64,000 bases of DNA from positions 1,413,001-1,477,000 of the forward strand of contig JAUPFP010000048.1 of NCBI GenBank assembly GCA_036925085.1, in the 5' to 3' direction. A model generated the notes under the pieces. It did not search any database. It had not been told where the DNA came from and was given only the letters and a program-made list of their open reading frames with translations. The position numbers and the translations under genes were made by a program. This DNA is from Brachycybe producta (taxonomy: Eukaryota > Arthropoda > Diplopoda > Playtdesmida > Andrognathidae). Shown piece by piece: positions 1-10,600 of the stretch. Positions within the stretch are counted from its first letter, which is position 1; each line of letters begins with the position of its first letter.

Positions 1-704
1 AATGGCTGCTAATGTGTAAGTCTGTGATAAAAGTTTTCTTTACAAATACACTTTGAATTTTTAATTAGAAATTTGTTATATACTAATATTTGCATTTTTG
101 CAAGTGCAAAAAGCTTAGCTGTTTAATGAATTTTTGAAAACAATGTGTTTGTTTTCTTTGGTAATTGCTTATAGAGCTATTACAAACTTTAGTTAGTAAT
201 AAAAACATAGATATTTTTTTATTATGAAGTTATTTTTTAAATTGCTATTGTCGACTTAAAAGGAACGTGACCAACTTAAGAATTTTTTGTTGTTTTTTTT
301 CTATTGACAAATTAATCTTCGAACTGCACACATAATAATGGTGACAAATTAGCAATAAAGTTTAGAAAGTTCACATTTAACAATAACGTTGCTTAAACTT
401 TGGTCGAATGTGTTCAATAAAAGACTTTTAATTTAAAATTTAAACACGTTCTTTGAAAATGATGTAAAACCAATTAAAAATCTTTTAACTTTTTTTAACT
501 TTGGTTTTTTCAATTTTATTTTAATGAAGTCAATTTCAGATTTTGTTGTATGATTTGAGGTTTTTCTTTGATGATGATGTTTACTAGATTTCTTTTCATC
601 AGTTGTGCATTTTGAAAGCTCATTTGGTGTAATGAATCTAATGATATAAGAGGGTCTTGGCACAAATGAAATCGATTTGGGTTACAAAAAATGAAGAGAA
701 GAAT

Positions 705-735
<31 letters not shown>

Positions 736-1418
736 TCTTGGCTTATCTCTCATTAAAGGATAATGATTCTTCCTTCTTTTTTTGTGTAATTCTATATTAT
801 TTGTACACGTGATCATGATGAACGTGTAATTTTAGTCGACTGATGGAGGTTGCTTATTTTTTTTTTAATCTTATTTGAGAAATCATCAATTGGACACGAA
901 AATGATGTTTATGAGGGAGAAAATGTACTAATGAGTATTCAAAAGTTATTTTAAGCTGGTTGTATTTATGCATTACTACCACACACTACTTAACTGTCTC
1001 TGTGCGTGTTGGCTGCATATAAGTGAAATAATTTATTAGTGTTTCTTTTAATTAAATGAAAAAAATTTAATACTTTAATTTAAATTTTTAAAACTATAAT
1101 TTTTTAAATAAATCGTTTAGATGATGCATTTTTTAAAGTTGCTGCTTAAAATAGTTGCCATTTGCAATGTAACAATTCAAATATGTGTTCGTGTATGCAA
1201 ATAATATTGAATTTCTGATTTTATTGTTTTGTAATTAGGAATCCCTCAGTGATTTGAGTTTATATAGTTGAACAGTTGTTCAGAATCGATTTCGGTCAAT
1301 CTGGTCGTTAGACGAGTTAAACAAGTAAAATTTCGAATTTGAATAATTACTCTGCAAGCAGCCCACAAGACCTGTGGCAGGGTGGCTATTCAGCCCAAGA
1401 GCAACATAGAAATACTGT
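1..1418. other. AT-rich noncoding stretch
   Basis: No ORF here resembles a protein, and I see no RNA gene. The sequence is strongly AT-rich, with a short (CT)n tract at about 706-727 followed by a few CA units. It is best read as intron or intergenic DNA. Confidence 0.6.
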
Positions 1419-1569
1419 CAGTAGCGCAGCTAGGTTTGGTTACGCCCCCTCCCTGTCGCTTCCCGCTGCTTAAACATTACGCCCCTCTTTGCACTCCCAA
1501 AATGCGCCCTCCAAACCTCCTGCGCTCCCCCGCAGTCGCAGGGGCTGCGGGTCCCCAGCTAAGCTCCTG
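1419..1569. repeat. GC-rich MITE-like fragment
   Basis: This 150-bp GC-rich island stands out from AT-rich flanks. It begins CAGTAGCGCAGCTAGG and ends with the imperfect inverse, CCCCAGCTAAGCTCCTG. These ends look like terminal inverted repeats of a small DNA transposon. A 62-residue ORF across it is only an accident of its composition. No target duplication is obvious. Confidence 0.45.
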
Positions 1570-3106
1570 AATGCATTGTCAAAATAAACTTCTGTCACCC
1601 ATTATAACAATTTCCCATGCAAATATAATAAATATTGAGATGGAATGTCAGCATTATTAGATATATACATGTATATATTCTTTGTTACTTAGCACCCAAG
1701 TATAAATTCCCTAATCAAACCATTCCCTATGCGCAACCTCTTCTGAAAGTAAAGTAATATTCATTGTCGAATCACCCTTGGTACATATAATTTTTATAAC
1801 CAAAAATACGAGTATGTACGTAGAAAAATCTATTTTTTTTTCTTATAGTGGCCACCTGTACCCATACAATATATATACAGCTCTGCGCTGTGTACTAGCA
1901 GTTAGTTAGCTTGGGAAACATCAACCTTGTATGTATTGTGAAAAGTGAATCGTGATTGACTAATGATTATTTTGTATATAAGTAGTACTGTTCTTAGAGA
2001 CTTGCAGTAACTACAATACTCCTATGAATGTGAGGAAACTAGATGTTTTCGAGTGCATCCTTAGTGTGCATGTATTTGCGTGCGTGTTTTTTTTTTTCTC
2101 TCTCCCGTCCTTGTGTGTGTGTGTGTGTTTATTTGGTTCTATTTTTCGTTGTGTCTTGGTGTGCGTATGTACTATATGTTTATACTTGTGTGTCTTTAGC
2201 ATTTTTTCTTTTCTCTTTTGATGTTTCTGATGGTATTGAATGATAAAAATACTTATTTTGCAAACACTGAACAGAAGAAAAAAAAAAGAGAATGCGTTCT
2301 GAGTACAGAAATGAAAAGAAGGAAGATCATGATTTGGTTTCCAGCCAAGATGTTTCGATTCTCATTTACTCAAGGGTCCACTTAAGATCTTTCATGATAA
2401 CTCAACGATTATTTTTTTTTATTTTTCCCTTCATTCCTTTCCTTTATTTCTCTTGCTTGTATGCGCTTTTTTCATTGGTAACGTTTTTACTAATGGCATC
2501 ATTTTCATAACTAATTTGAAATCTTTCTATAATTATGTACCGGTATTTTTTTTATTGTAACTATTTAAAAACAATCATTGCAAAAAAAAATAAGAAAGTT
2601 AATTGAAGTTATATGGCGTTTATTAATTTTTTTCTTTTGAAAATAATTGAAAAGAATCCTTCAAGTACTTTCTTTAGATTGTGTTTGCTTTACTTCGTGT
2701 AACTTATTTTATTTAATTAAATTAAGAAACTTGATATTAATTAAAATTTCAAACGCGAATTCTAAGAAATACATTGAACTTTTTTTAAAAAAAATTTCAA
2801 AGAAAAACACTTAAAACACCTTAATAGTTACGGCACGTTTCTAGACGTTATGGTGCCCAGTGTTACACGTTTTGTGGTGACCTAATTTAATAGAGGCGAG
2901 TGCGCACCAAAAATACAAAATTAATTTTATAAAAAAAGTCAGGTAGATTTGTATTTTACCAACTTTTTCCACTCTACCAAATTGACCAAATATTAAGGTG
3001 ATTGAATAGTTATTTATTTTGTTTTCGTCCACCCTGATGTGGCTTTTATGTTCTTAAAAGAGGGTCTCTTCTCCCCAGCCCATAATTTTGTGGAAATTTA
3101 TATTTT
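1570..3106. other. AT-rich noncoding stretch with TG-rich tract
   Basis: This stretch has no recognisable gene. A T/TG-rich low-complexity tract at about 2080-2200 creates overlapping short ORFs on both strands that are not proteins. The remainder is AT-rich with A and T runs. Confidence 0.55.
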
Positions 3107-3432
3107 TGAAGTGAACGTTATTCACGAAAAACATTACGAAAAAAAAAAATCAAGTGTTTTAGAAATTAGAATAGTTGGTGATAATGCTAAAAGTTTTTTA
3201 TGGTGATATTTTTACAAATAAACATTGTGTGGCAGTTTGAAAAAGGCTAAAATTGTTTTTCATGAAATATCAATAAAAAAACCAAAAAATTAGTTATTTT
3301 CAAACTGCTAGAAAATGTTTTATTTTTAACATATTGTCATGACAAAACTTTTAGCATAATTTTTTACCATTCTAGTTTTGAAAACAATTTGAATTTTATC
3401 ATAATAATGTTTCTGAAAAACGTTCGCTTGAT
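3107..3432. repeat. Palindromic MITE, copy 1 (GTGAACG family)
   Basis: The element starts GAAGTGAACGTTATTC and ends with GAAAAACGTTCGCTTGAT, which is close to the inverse. The interior is also self-complementary: GATAATGCTAAAAGTTTT near 3179 pairs with AAAACTTTTAGCATAATT near 3345. A second copy of the same family lies at 33354-33688, and its left half matches the inverse of this copy's right half. It is a non-autonomous foldback-type element with no coding capacity. Confidence 0.6.
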
Positions 3433-3490
3433 ATTTTTGCGTTCAAATTTTACAAAACATATATGAAGCGTAGTATTAGCCATTGCAGTG

Positions 3491-3632
3491 CAGTGGCGCC
3501 GTTTGGAGAGGGGGGGAGAAAAGTAAAATAAATATCTATTCAGTTACATGTACTTTAATTTTCTTTATTATTTTCTAAACCATTTCAGCGCCCCTCCAGG
3601 CCCAGCGCCCCATGTGACTGCACGCCCCGTTA
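3491..3632. repeat. Transposon-derived fragment (CAGTGGCG end)
   Basis: The segment starts CAGTGGCGCCGTTTGGAG, includes a run of Gs, and finishes in a GC-rich block around 3590-3632 with GCGCCCC motifs. The CAGTGGCG start is repeated near 33333. It resembles the edges of an old DNA transposon, but I could not define a clean inverted repeat. Confidence 0.35.
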
Positions 3633-3759
3633 ACCCTTAAACAAGGGCCTGGTTATTAGCTACTTATTGATAAATAATTATTGGTATTTCTAAACTAACT
3701 AATGATAAACTTGCTATTTACACTACCAATTAAGTGTATAATATGATTTTGATACTCAC

Positions 3760-4083
3760 CGCCTCTGACTTTAACATTTTTGCTGAGAATTGCACCAGCT
3801 GCATTGGTGGCAACACATTTATAAAGGGAAGCATGAATGTCCTGACGATAATGTTCAGCTCCAAATGGCATAAACAATAAACTTCCATTGGTCATAACGT
3901 TGAGAAGATGACCAACTGACACAACTGGACTACCATCCATACGTATCCATTGGACATTAGGTGTTGGCATTCCTCTCACTAGACAATCTAATCGAGCACC
4001 AGTTCCATTAGAAAAGTCAAGAACATCTGGCAGTTCATTCAGGAATGTGGGTCCTTTGATTTCAATGATTTCACTGTGGACAC
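3760..4083 (-). CDS. Dscam-like Ig-domain exon (partial gene)
   Basis: This 324-bp exon encodes about 108 residues of an I-set immunoglobulin domain that closely resembles the first Ig domain of arthropod Dscam cell-adhesion proteins. Visible hallmarks are GPTFLNE at the start, DFSNGTGARLDC with the first disulfide cysteine, VQWIR with the core tryptophan, LLFMPF, and YKCVATNAAGAI with the second cysteine. On the minus strand the exon is preceded by an acceptor (TATTATAG ending at 4084) and followed by a donor (GTGAGT starting at 3759). Both introns are phase 1, as is usual for Ig-domain exons, so the ATG at 4120 is not the start. Dscam proteins act at the cell surface in neuronal wiring and, in some arthropods, immunity. 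No neighbouring exon was recognised, so which Dscam paralogue this is cannot be said. Confidence 0.85.
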
Positions 4084-4337
4084 CTATAATAGACAAATAA
4101 GACAATTTTTTTTTAGACATTTGTACAAATGGAGAAAAGTCTGAAGTTTAATTTTATGCAACGTATAAAACAAAAGTTTTCATAAAAGCATAAAATAAAA
4201 GAAAATAAAAAACTTAAAAACTTTAATTTTAAATGTGAAAAGCTGTATAATATTGAGTAAAATTCTGTATATAATTTGTAACATTTCAACAACAGTATAA
4301 ATTTGTGTGTAAGCTAAAAGAAACTCGATTAGTAGAT

Positions 4338-4815
4338 TAATTATATATACAGTATATTAAGCTCCGTCTGGGATTCTGTGTTTCTGTGTTTATTGTCTTT
4401 GACTAACGCTGTACAAACAATTAAGGACAAAAACCTTGAAGCACGTCGGAATTTATATAAAATTAAATGAATAAATGAACCGTTTTTTTCTCAAGGTCAA
4501 CTAAATGTTGCACTCTCCCAATCCAAGAACCCCATGATATTAAATTGGAGAGGGAAAAGGTTGGAAAGTGTAGAAGGTGAGAGAGAGAGAAACGTGGTGG
4601 GGGAAAAAGTGGGAGGGGGTGACTGAAATTGAAATGAAAGGAGTAAAAAAGGAACAAACGACGCGCATGCGCACACCAGAGAAAATGAAAAACTCATTTT
4701 CTCATTCAAATATAAAAAGGGGAGGGGATAATAGTAGCAAAATTAAACTACAGTTTATCACAGGTAATTGTGCTCAGCAATTATGTCAACATTATGTTGC
4801 ACTCTCCCAATCAAT
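4338..4815 (+). repeat. Helitron-like dispersed repeat, copy A
   Basis: This segment matches 37398-37780 nearly throughout. Shared landmarks are TATATTAAGC at the start, AATAAATGAACCG, CTCAAGGTCAACTA, CCAAGAACCCCATGATATTA, GCGCATGCGCACACCAGA and ATAAAAAGGGGAGGGGATAA. The last segment repeats TATGTTGCACTCTCCCAATC, already present near 4505. Short ORFs on both strands are not conserved as proteins. The family assignment rests on the 3' end of copy B. Confidence 0.6.
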
Positions 4816-4837
4816 GCCATAAAAACAATTAACATTT

Positions 4838-4865
4838 GCCCTAAAACCATTTGCCCTAAAACCAG
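4838..4865. repeat. TTTGCCCTAAAACCA units (left edge)
   Basis: Two adjacent copies of CATTTGCCCTAAAACCA lie at the left edge of a composite satellite block. The same unit, in the opposite orientation, forms the right edge at about 5690-5833. Confidence 0.6.
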
Positions 4866-4882
4866 TGGCGCTGATCAAGTGC

Positions 4883-5125
4883 CAAATTGAACAAGCGCCA
4901 AATTGAATACGCGCCAAATTGAACAAGCGCCAAATTGAACAAACGCCAATCTGAACAAACGCCAAACTGAATTAACGCCAAATGGAACAAACGCCAAACT
5001 GAATTAACGCCAAATGGAACAAACGCCAAACTGAATAAAAGCCAAATGGAACAAACGCCAAACTGAATAAACGCCAAATGGAACAAACGCCAAACTGAAC
5101 AAGCGCCAAACTGAATAACCACCAA
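4883..5125. repeat. 16-bp minisatellite, array 1 (GCCAAA units)
   Basis: This is a tandem array of a 16-bp unit. From about 4990 two forms alternate, GCCAAATGGAACAAAC and GCCAAACTGAATTAAC, so the higher-order period is 32 bp; units start at 4993, 5009 and 5025. The minus-strand ORF through it (repeats of FGVCSIWRLF type) is a product of the repeat, not a gene. The array resumes at 5428 beyond the TTAGG block. Confidence 0.85.
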
Positions 5126-5143
5126 AATGTGATAAAAACATTG

Positions 5144-5347
5144 TTAGGTTAGGTTAGGTTAGGTTAGGTTTGGTTAGGTTAGGTTAGGATTGGTTAGGTT
5201 TGGTTTGGTTAGGTTAGGATTGGTTAGGTTTGGTTTGGTTAGGTTAGGATTGGTTAGGTTTGGTTTGGTTAGGTTAGGATTGGTTAGGTTTGGTTTGGTT
5301 AAGTTAGGATTGGTTAGGTTAGAATTGGTTAGGTTAGGTTAGGTTAG
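5144..5347. repeat. Interstitial TTAGG telomere-like array
   Basis: The block opens with perfect GGTTA units and continues as variants built from 5-mers. Between about 5181 and 5310 a 30-bp higher-order unit repeats about four times: AGGTT AGGAT TGGTT AGGTT TGGTT TGGTT. TTAGG is the telomere repeat of many arthropods. Its position inside another satellite suggests an old internal telomere-like insertion or amplification rather than a chromosome end. Confidence 0.85.
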
Positions 5348-5427
5348 CATGTTCTGTTTGTAAATCTGCACAGTCTGACGTCTATAAAAGCTCACAATAT
5401 TTGGACCATCAGAATTTACAAAAAACC

Positions 5428-5592
5428 TGAATAACCGCCAAACTGAATAAACGCCAAATGGAACAAACACCAAACTGAATAAGCGCCAAAAGGAAGAAAC
5501 GCCAAACTGAATAAGCGCCAAATGGAAGAAACGCCAAACTGAATAAGCGCCAAATGGAAGAAACGCCAATCTGAATAAAATCCAAAAATTTG
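5428..5592. repeat. 16-bp minisatellite, array 2 (GCCAAA units)
   Basis: The GCCAAACTGAATAAAC / GCCAAATGGAAGAAAC units of the array at 4883-5125 resume here in the same orientation after the TTAGG block. This implies that the TTAGG block split, or was amplified inside, one original array. Confidence 0.8.
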
Positions 5593-5599
5593 GCAGTTA

Positions 5600-5833
5600 T
5601 TCAGTCGCCCCCTAAACCATTTACCCTTAAATAATATTTGCCCTAAAACCAATTACTGTATATTTAGACTACTTATTAGGGGAACATCCCTTTAGGGCAA
5701 ATGTCCTTTTATGGCAAATGTCCTTTTAGGGCAAATGTTCCTTTATGGCAAATGGTTTTAAGGCAAATGATCATTTAGGTCAAATGTCCCTTTATGGTAA
5801 ATGGTTTTAGGGCAAATGTTCTGTAGGGCAAAG
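5600..5833. repeat. Foldback array of TTTAGGGCAAATG units
   Basis: Units read as CCCTAAAACCA up to about 5655 and then, after a short centre, as TTTAGGGCAAATGTCC and TTTATGGCAAATG up to 5833. The block is therefore an imperfect inverted repeat of a degenerate minisatellite. A second block of the same type is at 41695-42195. Confidence 0.65.
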
Positions 5834-6165
5834 CTTTGTCTGTCTGTGTATAACACTACAAACAAGGACAAAAACTTAATCAGATTGAAATTTATTAAAT
5901 GAACCGCTTTTTTCTCATGGTTAACTTTATGTTGCACTTTCCCGATCCAAGAACCCAAACAGTAGGAAGGACAGGCAAATAAAGACAGTAAGATACAGTC
6001 GTTTTCCCCGCCTTTTTTGTGAGGCCAGCAACTTTTAATTATTTTGTTATGTGGTCTGACGTCACATGCCCCGTCTTTTTCAATTTCCAATTGGTTGATA
6101 TTTGGTCTGACAGTCATAAAAGGGCGGGGCACACGACTGTATTTCTCTGTCTTCATATATCTGTA
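5825..6165 (+). repeat. Helitron-like repeat copy C with long hairpin
   Basis: The left part carries family landmarks (ACTACAAACAAGGACAAAAAC, AAATGAACCGC, TATGTTGCACTTTCCCGATC, CCAAGAACCC). The right part, about 5983-6155, is a long imperfect hairpin: GACAGTAAGATACAGTCG with CCCCGCCTTTTTTGTGA on the left, TCATAAAAGGGCGGGG with CGACTGTATTTCTCTGTC on the right. The core contains TGACGTCA near 6058. It shares the hairpin core with copy B at 37789-37892 but diverges elsewhere. Confidence 0.5.
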
Positions 6166-6872
6166 ACAATATTAAGGTGCTTATAAAAAATGCAAGTGGT
6201 CAAGGCGAATTACTTCATGACAACCGGACAGTCACACAAAATTAAACTAGATGCACTAGTTTTAATATCTTTCAAAAATAATTTTTATGTCAGTTTAAAA
6301 TTTTAATTTTTCACGATATCGTCGTGCAATTGATAAAAGCATATATTCCCAAACGAATATACTTGTGAAATAAGTTGTGACTGGAAATGTTTGCTAAATC
6401 AGGTTTTTAAAAAAACTCTTGCCATCAAATCACTGTTTTGCTTTTTTCTATTTGCTACGCTGCATTATCGGTTGCTATTAATCTAATAAGGTTAGAGTGA
6501 TATTGTGCCTCAAAGCTCAATACAATTTTGTTTACATCATTAATGGACAGTTTTGTGGAATATACAGTAGTATGCTTTTAAATTTGTGTGTTTTGCAAGC
6601 GACACAAAGGACCAAATAAAGATTCTCCTGAGACTGTGTGTGTAGATACTGTGGACTGTGTGTATTCATGCGTGGCATCAAATTACAATTTCCAATATGT
6701 CCTTAACTGCTGGAAATCTAAATCTTTACCTTTCGAGAGAACCTCTACAGTTTTTCCTTTATCCACCACCATCCAATGTACAGTATGTCTTAGAACCACC
6801 GCCACAGTCTATCATCAATTATACTTATGTGGCACAGCCTCATTGTTTAAAATTGAATATCCCAGAAACAAT

Positions 6873-7126
6873 AAGGGCATTGGCGCACAGACGACTTTTG
6901 AAAGACTTTTTGATGATAAATTGAAGTCGAAGGTTGCTAGACTGTCGTTACGATGTACAGTATTTTCTATGGAAGGACGCCAACCTTGGCATACAGTTAA
7001 AAGTCGCCTGTATGCCGAGGTTGACGTCCTTCCATAGAAAGTACATTTCGACGACAGTCCAACGACCGTCGACTTCATTTTGTCGCTGAGAAGTTTTTCA
7101 ACCGTCTCCTGTGTACCAATGCCTTA
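6873..7126. repeat. Foldback element, copy 1
   Basis: A 254-bp near-complete inverted repeat. It starts AAGGGCATTGGCGCACAG and ends in the inverse, CTGTGTACCAATGCCTT. Inner arms pair GAAGTCGAAGGTTGCTAG (6923) with the sequence ending GACTTC at 7076. The innermost arms are TCTATGGAAGGACGCCAACC and its partner near 7010-7040. The transcript would form a long hairpin. A relative is at 42302-42513. Confidence 0.65.
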
Positions 7127-7672
7127 AAAGCTACAGTTTCAAAATTCACATAGATGTAATTGGTAAAGAATTAGTTATAAAAAAATGACAGTTTCCCCTT
7201 GAAATGAAATGATTGTTTCCCTAAAAATTTACGAATTAAACTAAAAAAAAGTCTTTACAAACTTGTTTTATTTATTGGCTACTACATTTATGTTTCCCTA
7301 ACAACCAAGTGAAGTTTTACATGTTTAGCCTTTATAATTTCTGAAACTTCTTTTTAAACGATTTAGCAGTGGCAGCATTTTATACTTCAGTAATAAATTT
7401 TGATGTTGGTTCTGGGACATACTGTAGAAGTATATTTTTCAATGTGAAGTTGTGAAGAAAAGTAGTTTATCAATACTGATATCTGTAATATTTATCTCAA
7501 TTGCTGACAAGACGGAAATGACTAGAGTTCCAAACATGTTAAGAGTACAAAACTTGTGTTTTCTTCTTTTGTAAGGGGATGTGTGTATGTTATTTTACAA
7601 TTGTGTGCATGTGACAGACATTAGTATAGCTGACAGGCAGACAGACACCTTTTTTTCTTTTCTGTCCTACTA

Positions 7673-7708
<36 letters not shown>

Positions 7709-9127
7709 ATTCCCTGTTCAATAAACTCTTGGTGACGTGCAAGGAATATATGTTGCCGTTTTATTGATGCCATAATAATATACTCGTTACATTGTCTAGT
7801 CATTCATTTTTTTTTTGGATCATATACACACATACAAATAAATGTGCTGATGGTCAAGAGTGAAGAGTTTCTCCAGTTGTTCTCAAGTAAAAAATTCAGC
7901 AAAGTGACATAGTAGCTTTTTCAAAGTCAACTATTATATACTACAATGTATGTGTGAGTCTTCTTGAAACCATTGTTTCAAAGCGATTACATTGTTCTAT
8001 TTTCTTAAAAAGAAGTCTGAAAAACATTTTACTAAATGCTAGAGAGCAAGAGTGTCATCATGCAAGCAAGATCTATGAGGTTTTTTTAGTCTTCCTATTT
8101 ATTCTTTTCGAAGGAACAATAAGCATTTGCTATATTACATTGTTTAGTTGAAGTAATATTTTCTATAAGGTGATGGGAACGAATATTTCTTCTTGCAAGA
8201 AAATGTGTTGATAAAATGCTTTTTGGTTGTTTATCTTTTTTTGTTCATCTACAAAAATTGTCTGTCTCTTTCTCTACTTTTGCTTTTGTTACCAACTTTT
8301 CAGCCTTCTGGACTTGAATACTTATTATTATGCTGCAATCATTCAATCTTTTTTTTACTTCATGTAATATGGTTGCTTTTGTATTCATGTTAAAAGAGAA
8401 AAAAAAATACAAGTATTTGTGGGAGTTGCAAGTTGTTACAGCTGATGCCCCTGTTATGAAAATCCCATTGGTAAAATGTAAGGAAAGAGATATGTATACA
8501 GCAACATATGTAGCAACAGCTTTTGATGTTGCTGTTATTTGTCTTTTCTACTGTTAGTGTTGGTGTTGTAAGCTTTTTCTTTCTTATTAGGCCTGCACGT
8601 CATTGTTTATTGATGAAGTCCACACTCACATCACTATTGTTTCCTTTTCACGAGAAGCAAAATGAGATAGGGAACAACAACAACAAAAAATAACCTGTAG
8701 TTTGTTCTCAACACACATGCACACACAAATGCGCCTTTGAAATACTAAGCCTAATTATAGATGTGTTTTTGGGTGGTGTACTTCCCTTCTTCATGTGATG
8801 TTATAAAGACAATAGAAGTGTTGGCATGCAGAGAGACAGAAATGATTCACTTATTGTTATATAAGTAAAAAGATTGTCCAGGGATGTGTGAATTAAATGT
8901 CCAAGCGTGCATGGACCTTGAGCATGATTTTGTAAAGCCTATTATGTACAGTATGTTAGTAGACCTATATAATGTATAAAAAAAGAATCGGAAAGAAGAT
9001 TTAGTTTTCTTTTATCTTTTATTTTGACTAAGTACGTAATTAAAAATGGTCAGAATGTTCATTATTTAATGTTTTCTTCGGTTGAAATTATTTTCAATAA
9101 ATTGTATTTGCTATGCATTGTTTTATC
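7127..9127. other. AT-rich noncoding stretch
   Basis: No gene is visible. A (CT)n microsatellite lies at about 7675-7705 and a run of small T-rich ORFs at 7950-8550. These lack any family resemblance and any splice or coding pattern I can support. Confidence 0.55.
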
Positions 9128-9596
9128 TTAGACTATTACTTTACTGGACTGGCAACTCCCTATCTTCTCCAGCGTTGAATGCATGTTCTTAGGCAAAAGT
9201 GATGCCAGCTCCGTCTGGTGCATTATTTTTTTTACAGAAAATCGGAGTGAAAGTCTGTTTTTTTTTTTTGCGTGGTTCGACGTTGATTGATGTGACGTCA
9301 GAGTACATAACCAACCAATTAGAAGTTGCGTTCGTCATAAAAAGGGCGGAGCCAACTTCTGTTCGTCCCTCCCGATTTCTAATTGCCAATGTAGTTCTTC
9401 ATCGGCTATACTTTTTATACTAATATATAAAAATACACCCTATATAGCTACAAAATGAACTCGTCCAAAACTTGACTTTTACTATCAAGTTCATTTACCA
9501 TCCCGTCCCGCTAGAGGCGCCACTTGGAAAACGACGATGCAAAACTGTCAAACACAAAATTTCGGGAGTTGCCAGTCCAGTAAAGTAATAGTCTAA
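9128..9596. mobile_element. MITE with perfect 31-33 bp inverted repeats
   Basis: The left end, TAGACTATTACTTTACTGGA onward to 9160, is perfectly inverted at 9564-9596. Taking GACTATTAC as the terminus, the element is flanked by a TA dinucleotide on both sides, the target duplication expected of the Tc1/mariner superfamily. The 469-bp interior has no transposase. It contains TGACGTCA near 9293 and TCATAAAAAGGGCGGAG at 9335-9351, a core also found in the repeats at 6.1 and 37.9 kb. Confidence 0.75.
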
Positions 9597-10084
9597 AGTT
9601 TTATCATTAGAATTATTAGAATATGTGTGCTTGTTAGAAAAGATATCTGTTTGCGTTTGAGTCGTATTGGCGCTGTAGTAAGGATGAAGCAAAAACGATT
9701 TTAAGTTCAGTTTGAACTGACTTCTGAAATAATTTCCAGATTCATTTTGTAATTAAGAAATTAAACGAAGGTGAAAAGCCACAATTGATACTTTTGAAAA
9801 TAAACATGCTATGCCTGTTTAGAAATGATGAATTTTTACATTATTTTGGATTAAAAAGCGTAAAGGAAAAACAGTGAAATAAATGCCTTTAAAAATCCCA
9901 TAAAAAGTTCATTTAAAAATCGTAGGTCGAAACGAAGGTCTATTAACTATTAACTAGAATTTCGAAAAAAAAAATTAATTTAAATGTGCTCTTATTTCAC
10001 TAACTTCCCTATTGTTCTCCAGGAACATCTTTCAGTTATAAGAAAAACAGTGCGTGTTTTTTAATGTTCTTTTACGTAATTAAT
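9597..10084. other. AT-rich noncoding stretch
   Basis: I see nothing recognisable here beyond short A/T runs. Confidence 0.5.
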
Positions 10085-10600
10085 TTTCATCACGTTTCGA
10101 ATTGCCGTTTGCTTATTGGAGGAGGCATTTGAGTAACTTTAGAATTGCAAAACTGATCATATCTTATGTGTGGCGCCAACGTGCGTCAACGTGCACGTGG
10201 CTACATCACGCCATAGACGCAACGTAAATTTCTCTTTTAAAACTTAAGTTTGAACAATTAATGAATTTTCAATGCTTCTTGAATGTTGTTGGCAAGTATT
10301 GAAGTTGTTTGGTTGCCATATTCAAAGATTGTTTTATTTTTTAATTTACATCCTTTTTAGTTATGCTAATTTGCTAGACCCATGATAAAGACCATTGACT
10401 TTAAAAAGGTTCATTTTGCTGACCATATTTCGCTTTAAAAACAATAATGTGCATTCCTCGATATGTTCTTCGGGTATTAATTTGATTTCATGTTGGTTCA
10501 ATTTGCCGTTTGATTGCTCGACGAGCCAATTGAGTAACTTTGGGCACATGAAGCTCTGGAGTATCTAGGCTCATAAAACATTAGCATAAAAATGATCATG
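10085..10600 (+). repeat. Dispersed repeat family Y, copy 1
   Basis: This segment matches the reverse complement of about 46950-47605. Shared blocks include AATTGCCGTTTG, TATGCTAATTTGCT, AAGACCATTGACTT, TGCATTCCTCGATATG and GTGCACGTGGCTAC with ACGCAACGT. Copy 1 contains two AATTGCCGTTTG blocks, at about 10100 and 10500, which suggests a tandem or nested structure. No coding function is visible. Confidence 0.55.

Noticed and set aside
2024-2243. Overlapping Cys/Val/Phe-rich ORFs and the complementary His/Thr-rich ORF
   Set aside because: They are translations of a T/TG-rich low-complexity tract.
6588-7037. 149-residue plus-strand ORF
   Set aside because: Its 3' part runs through the foldback element at 6873-7126 and the rest has no recognisable domain. 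An overlapping ORF in another frame is equally open.
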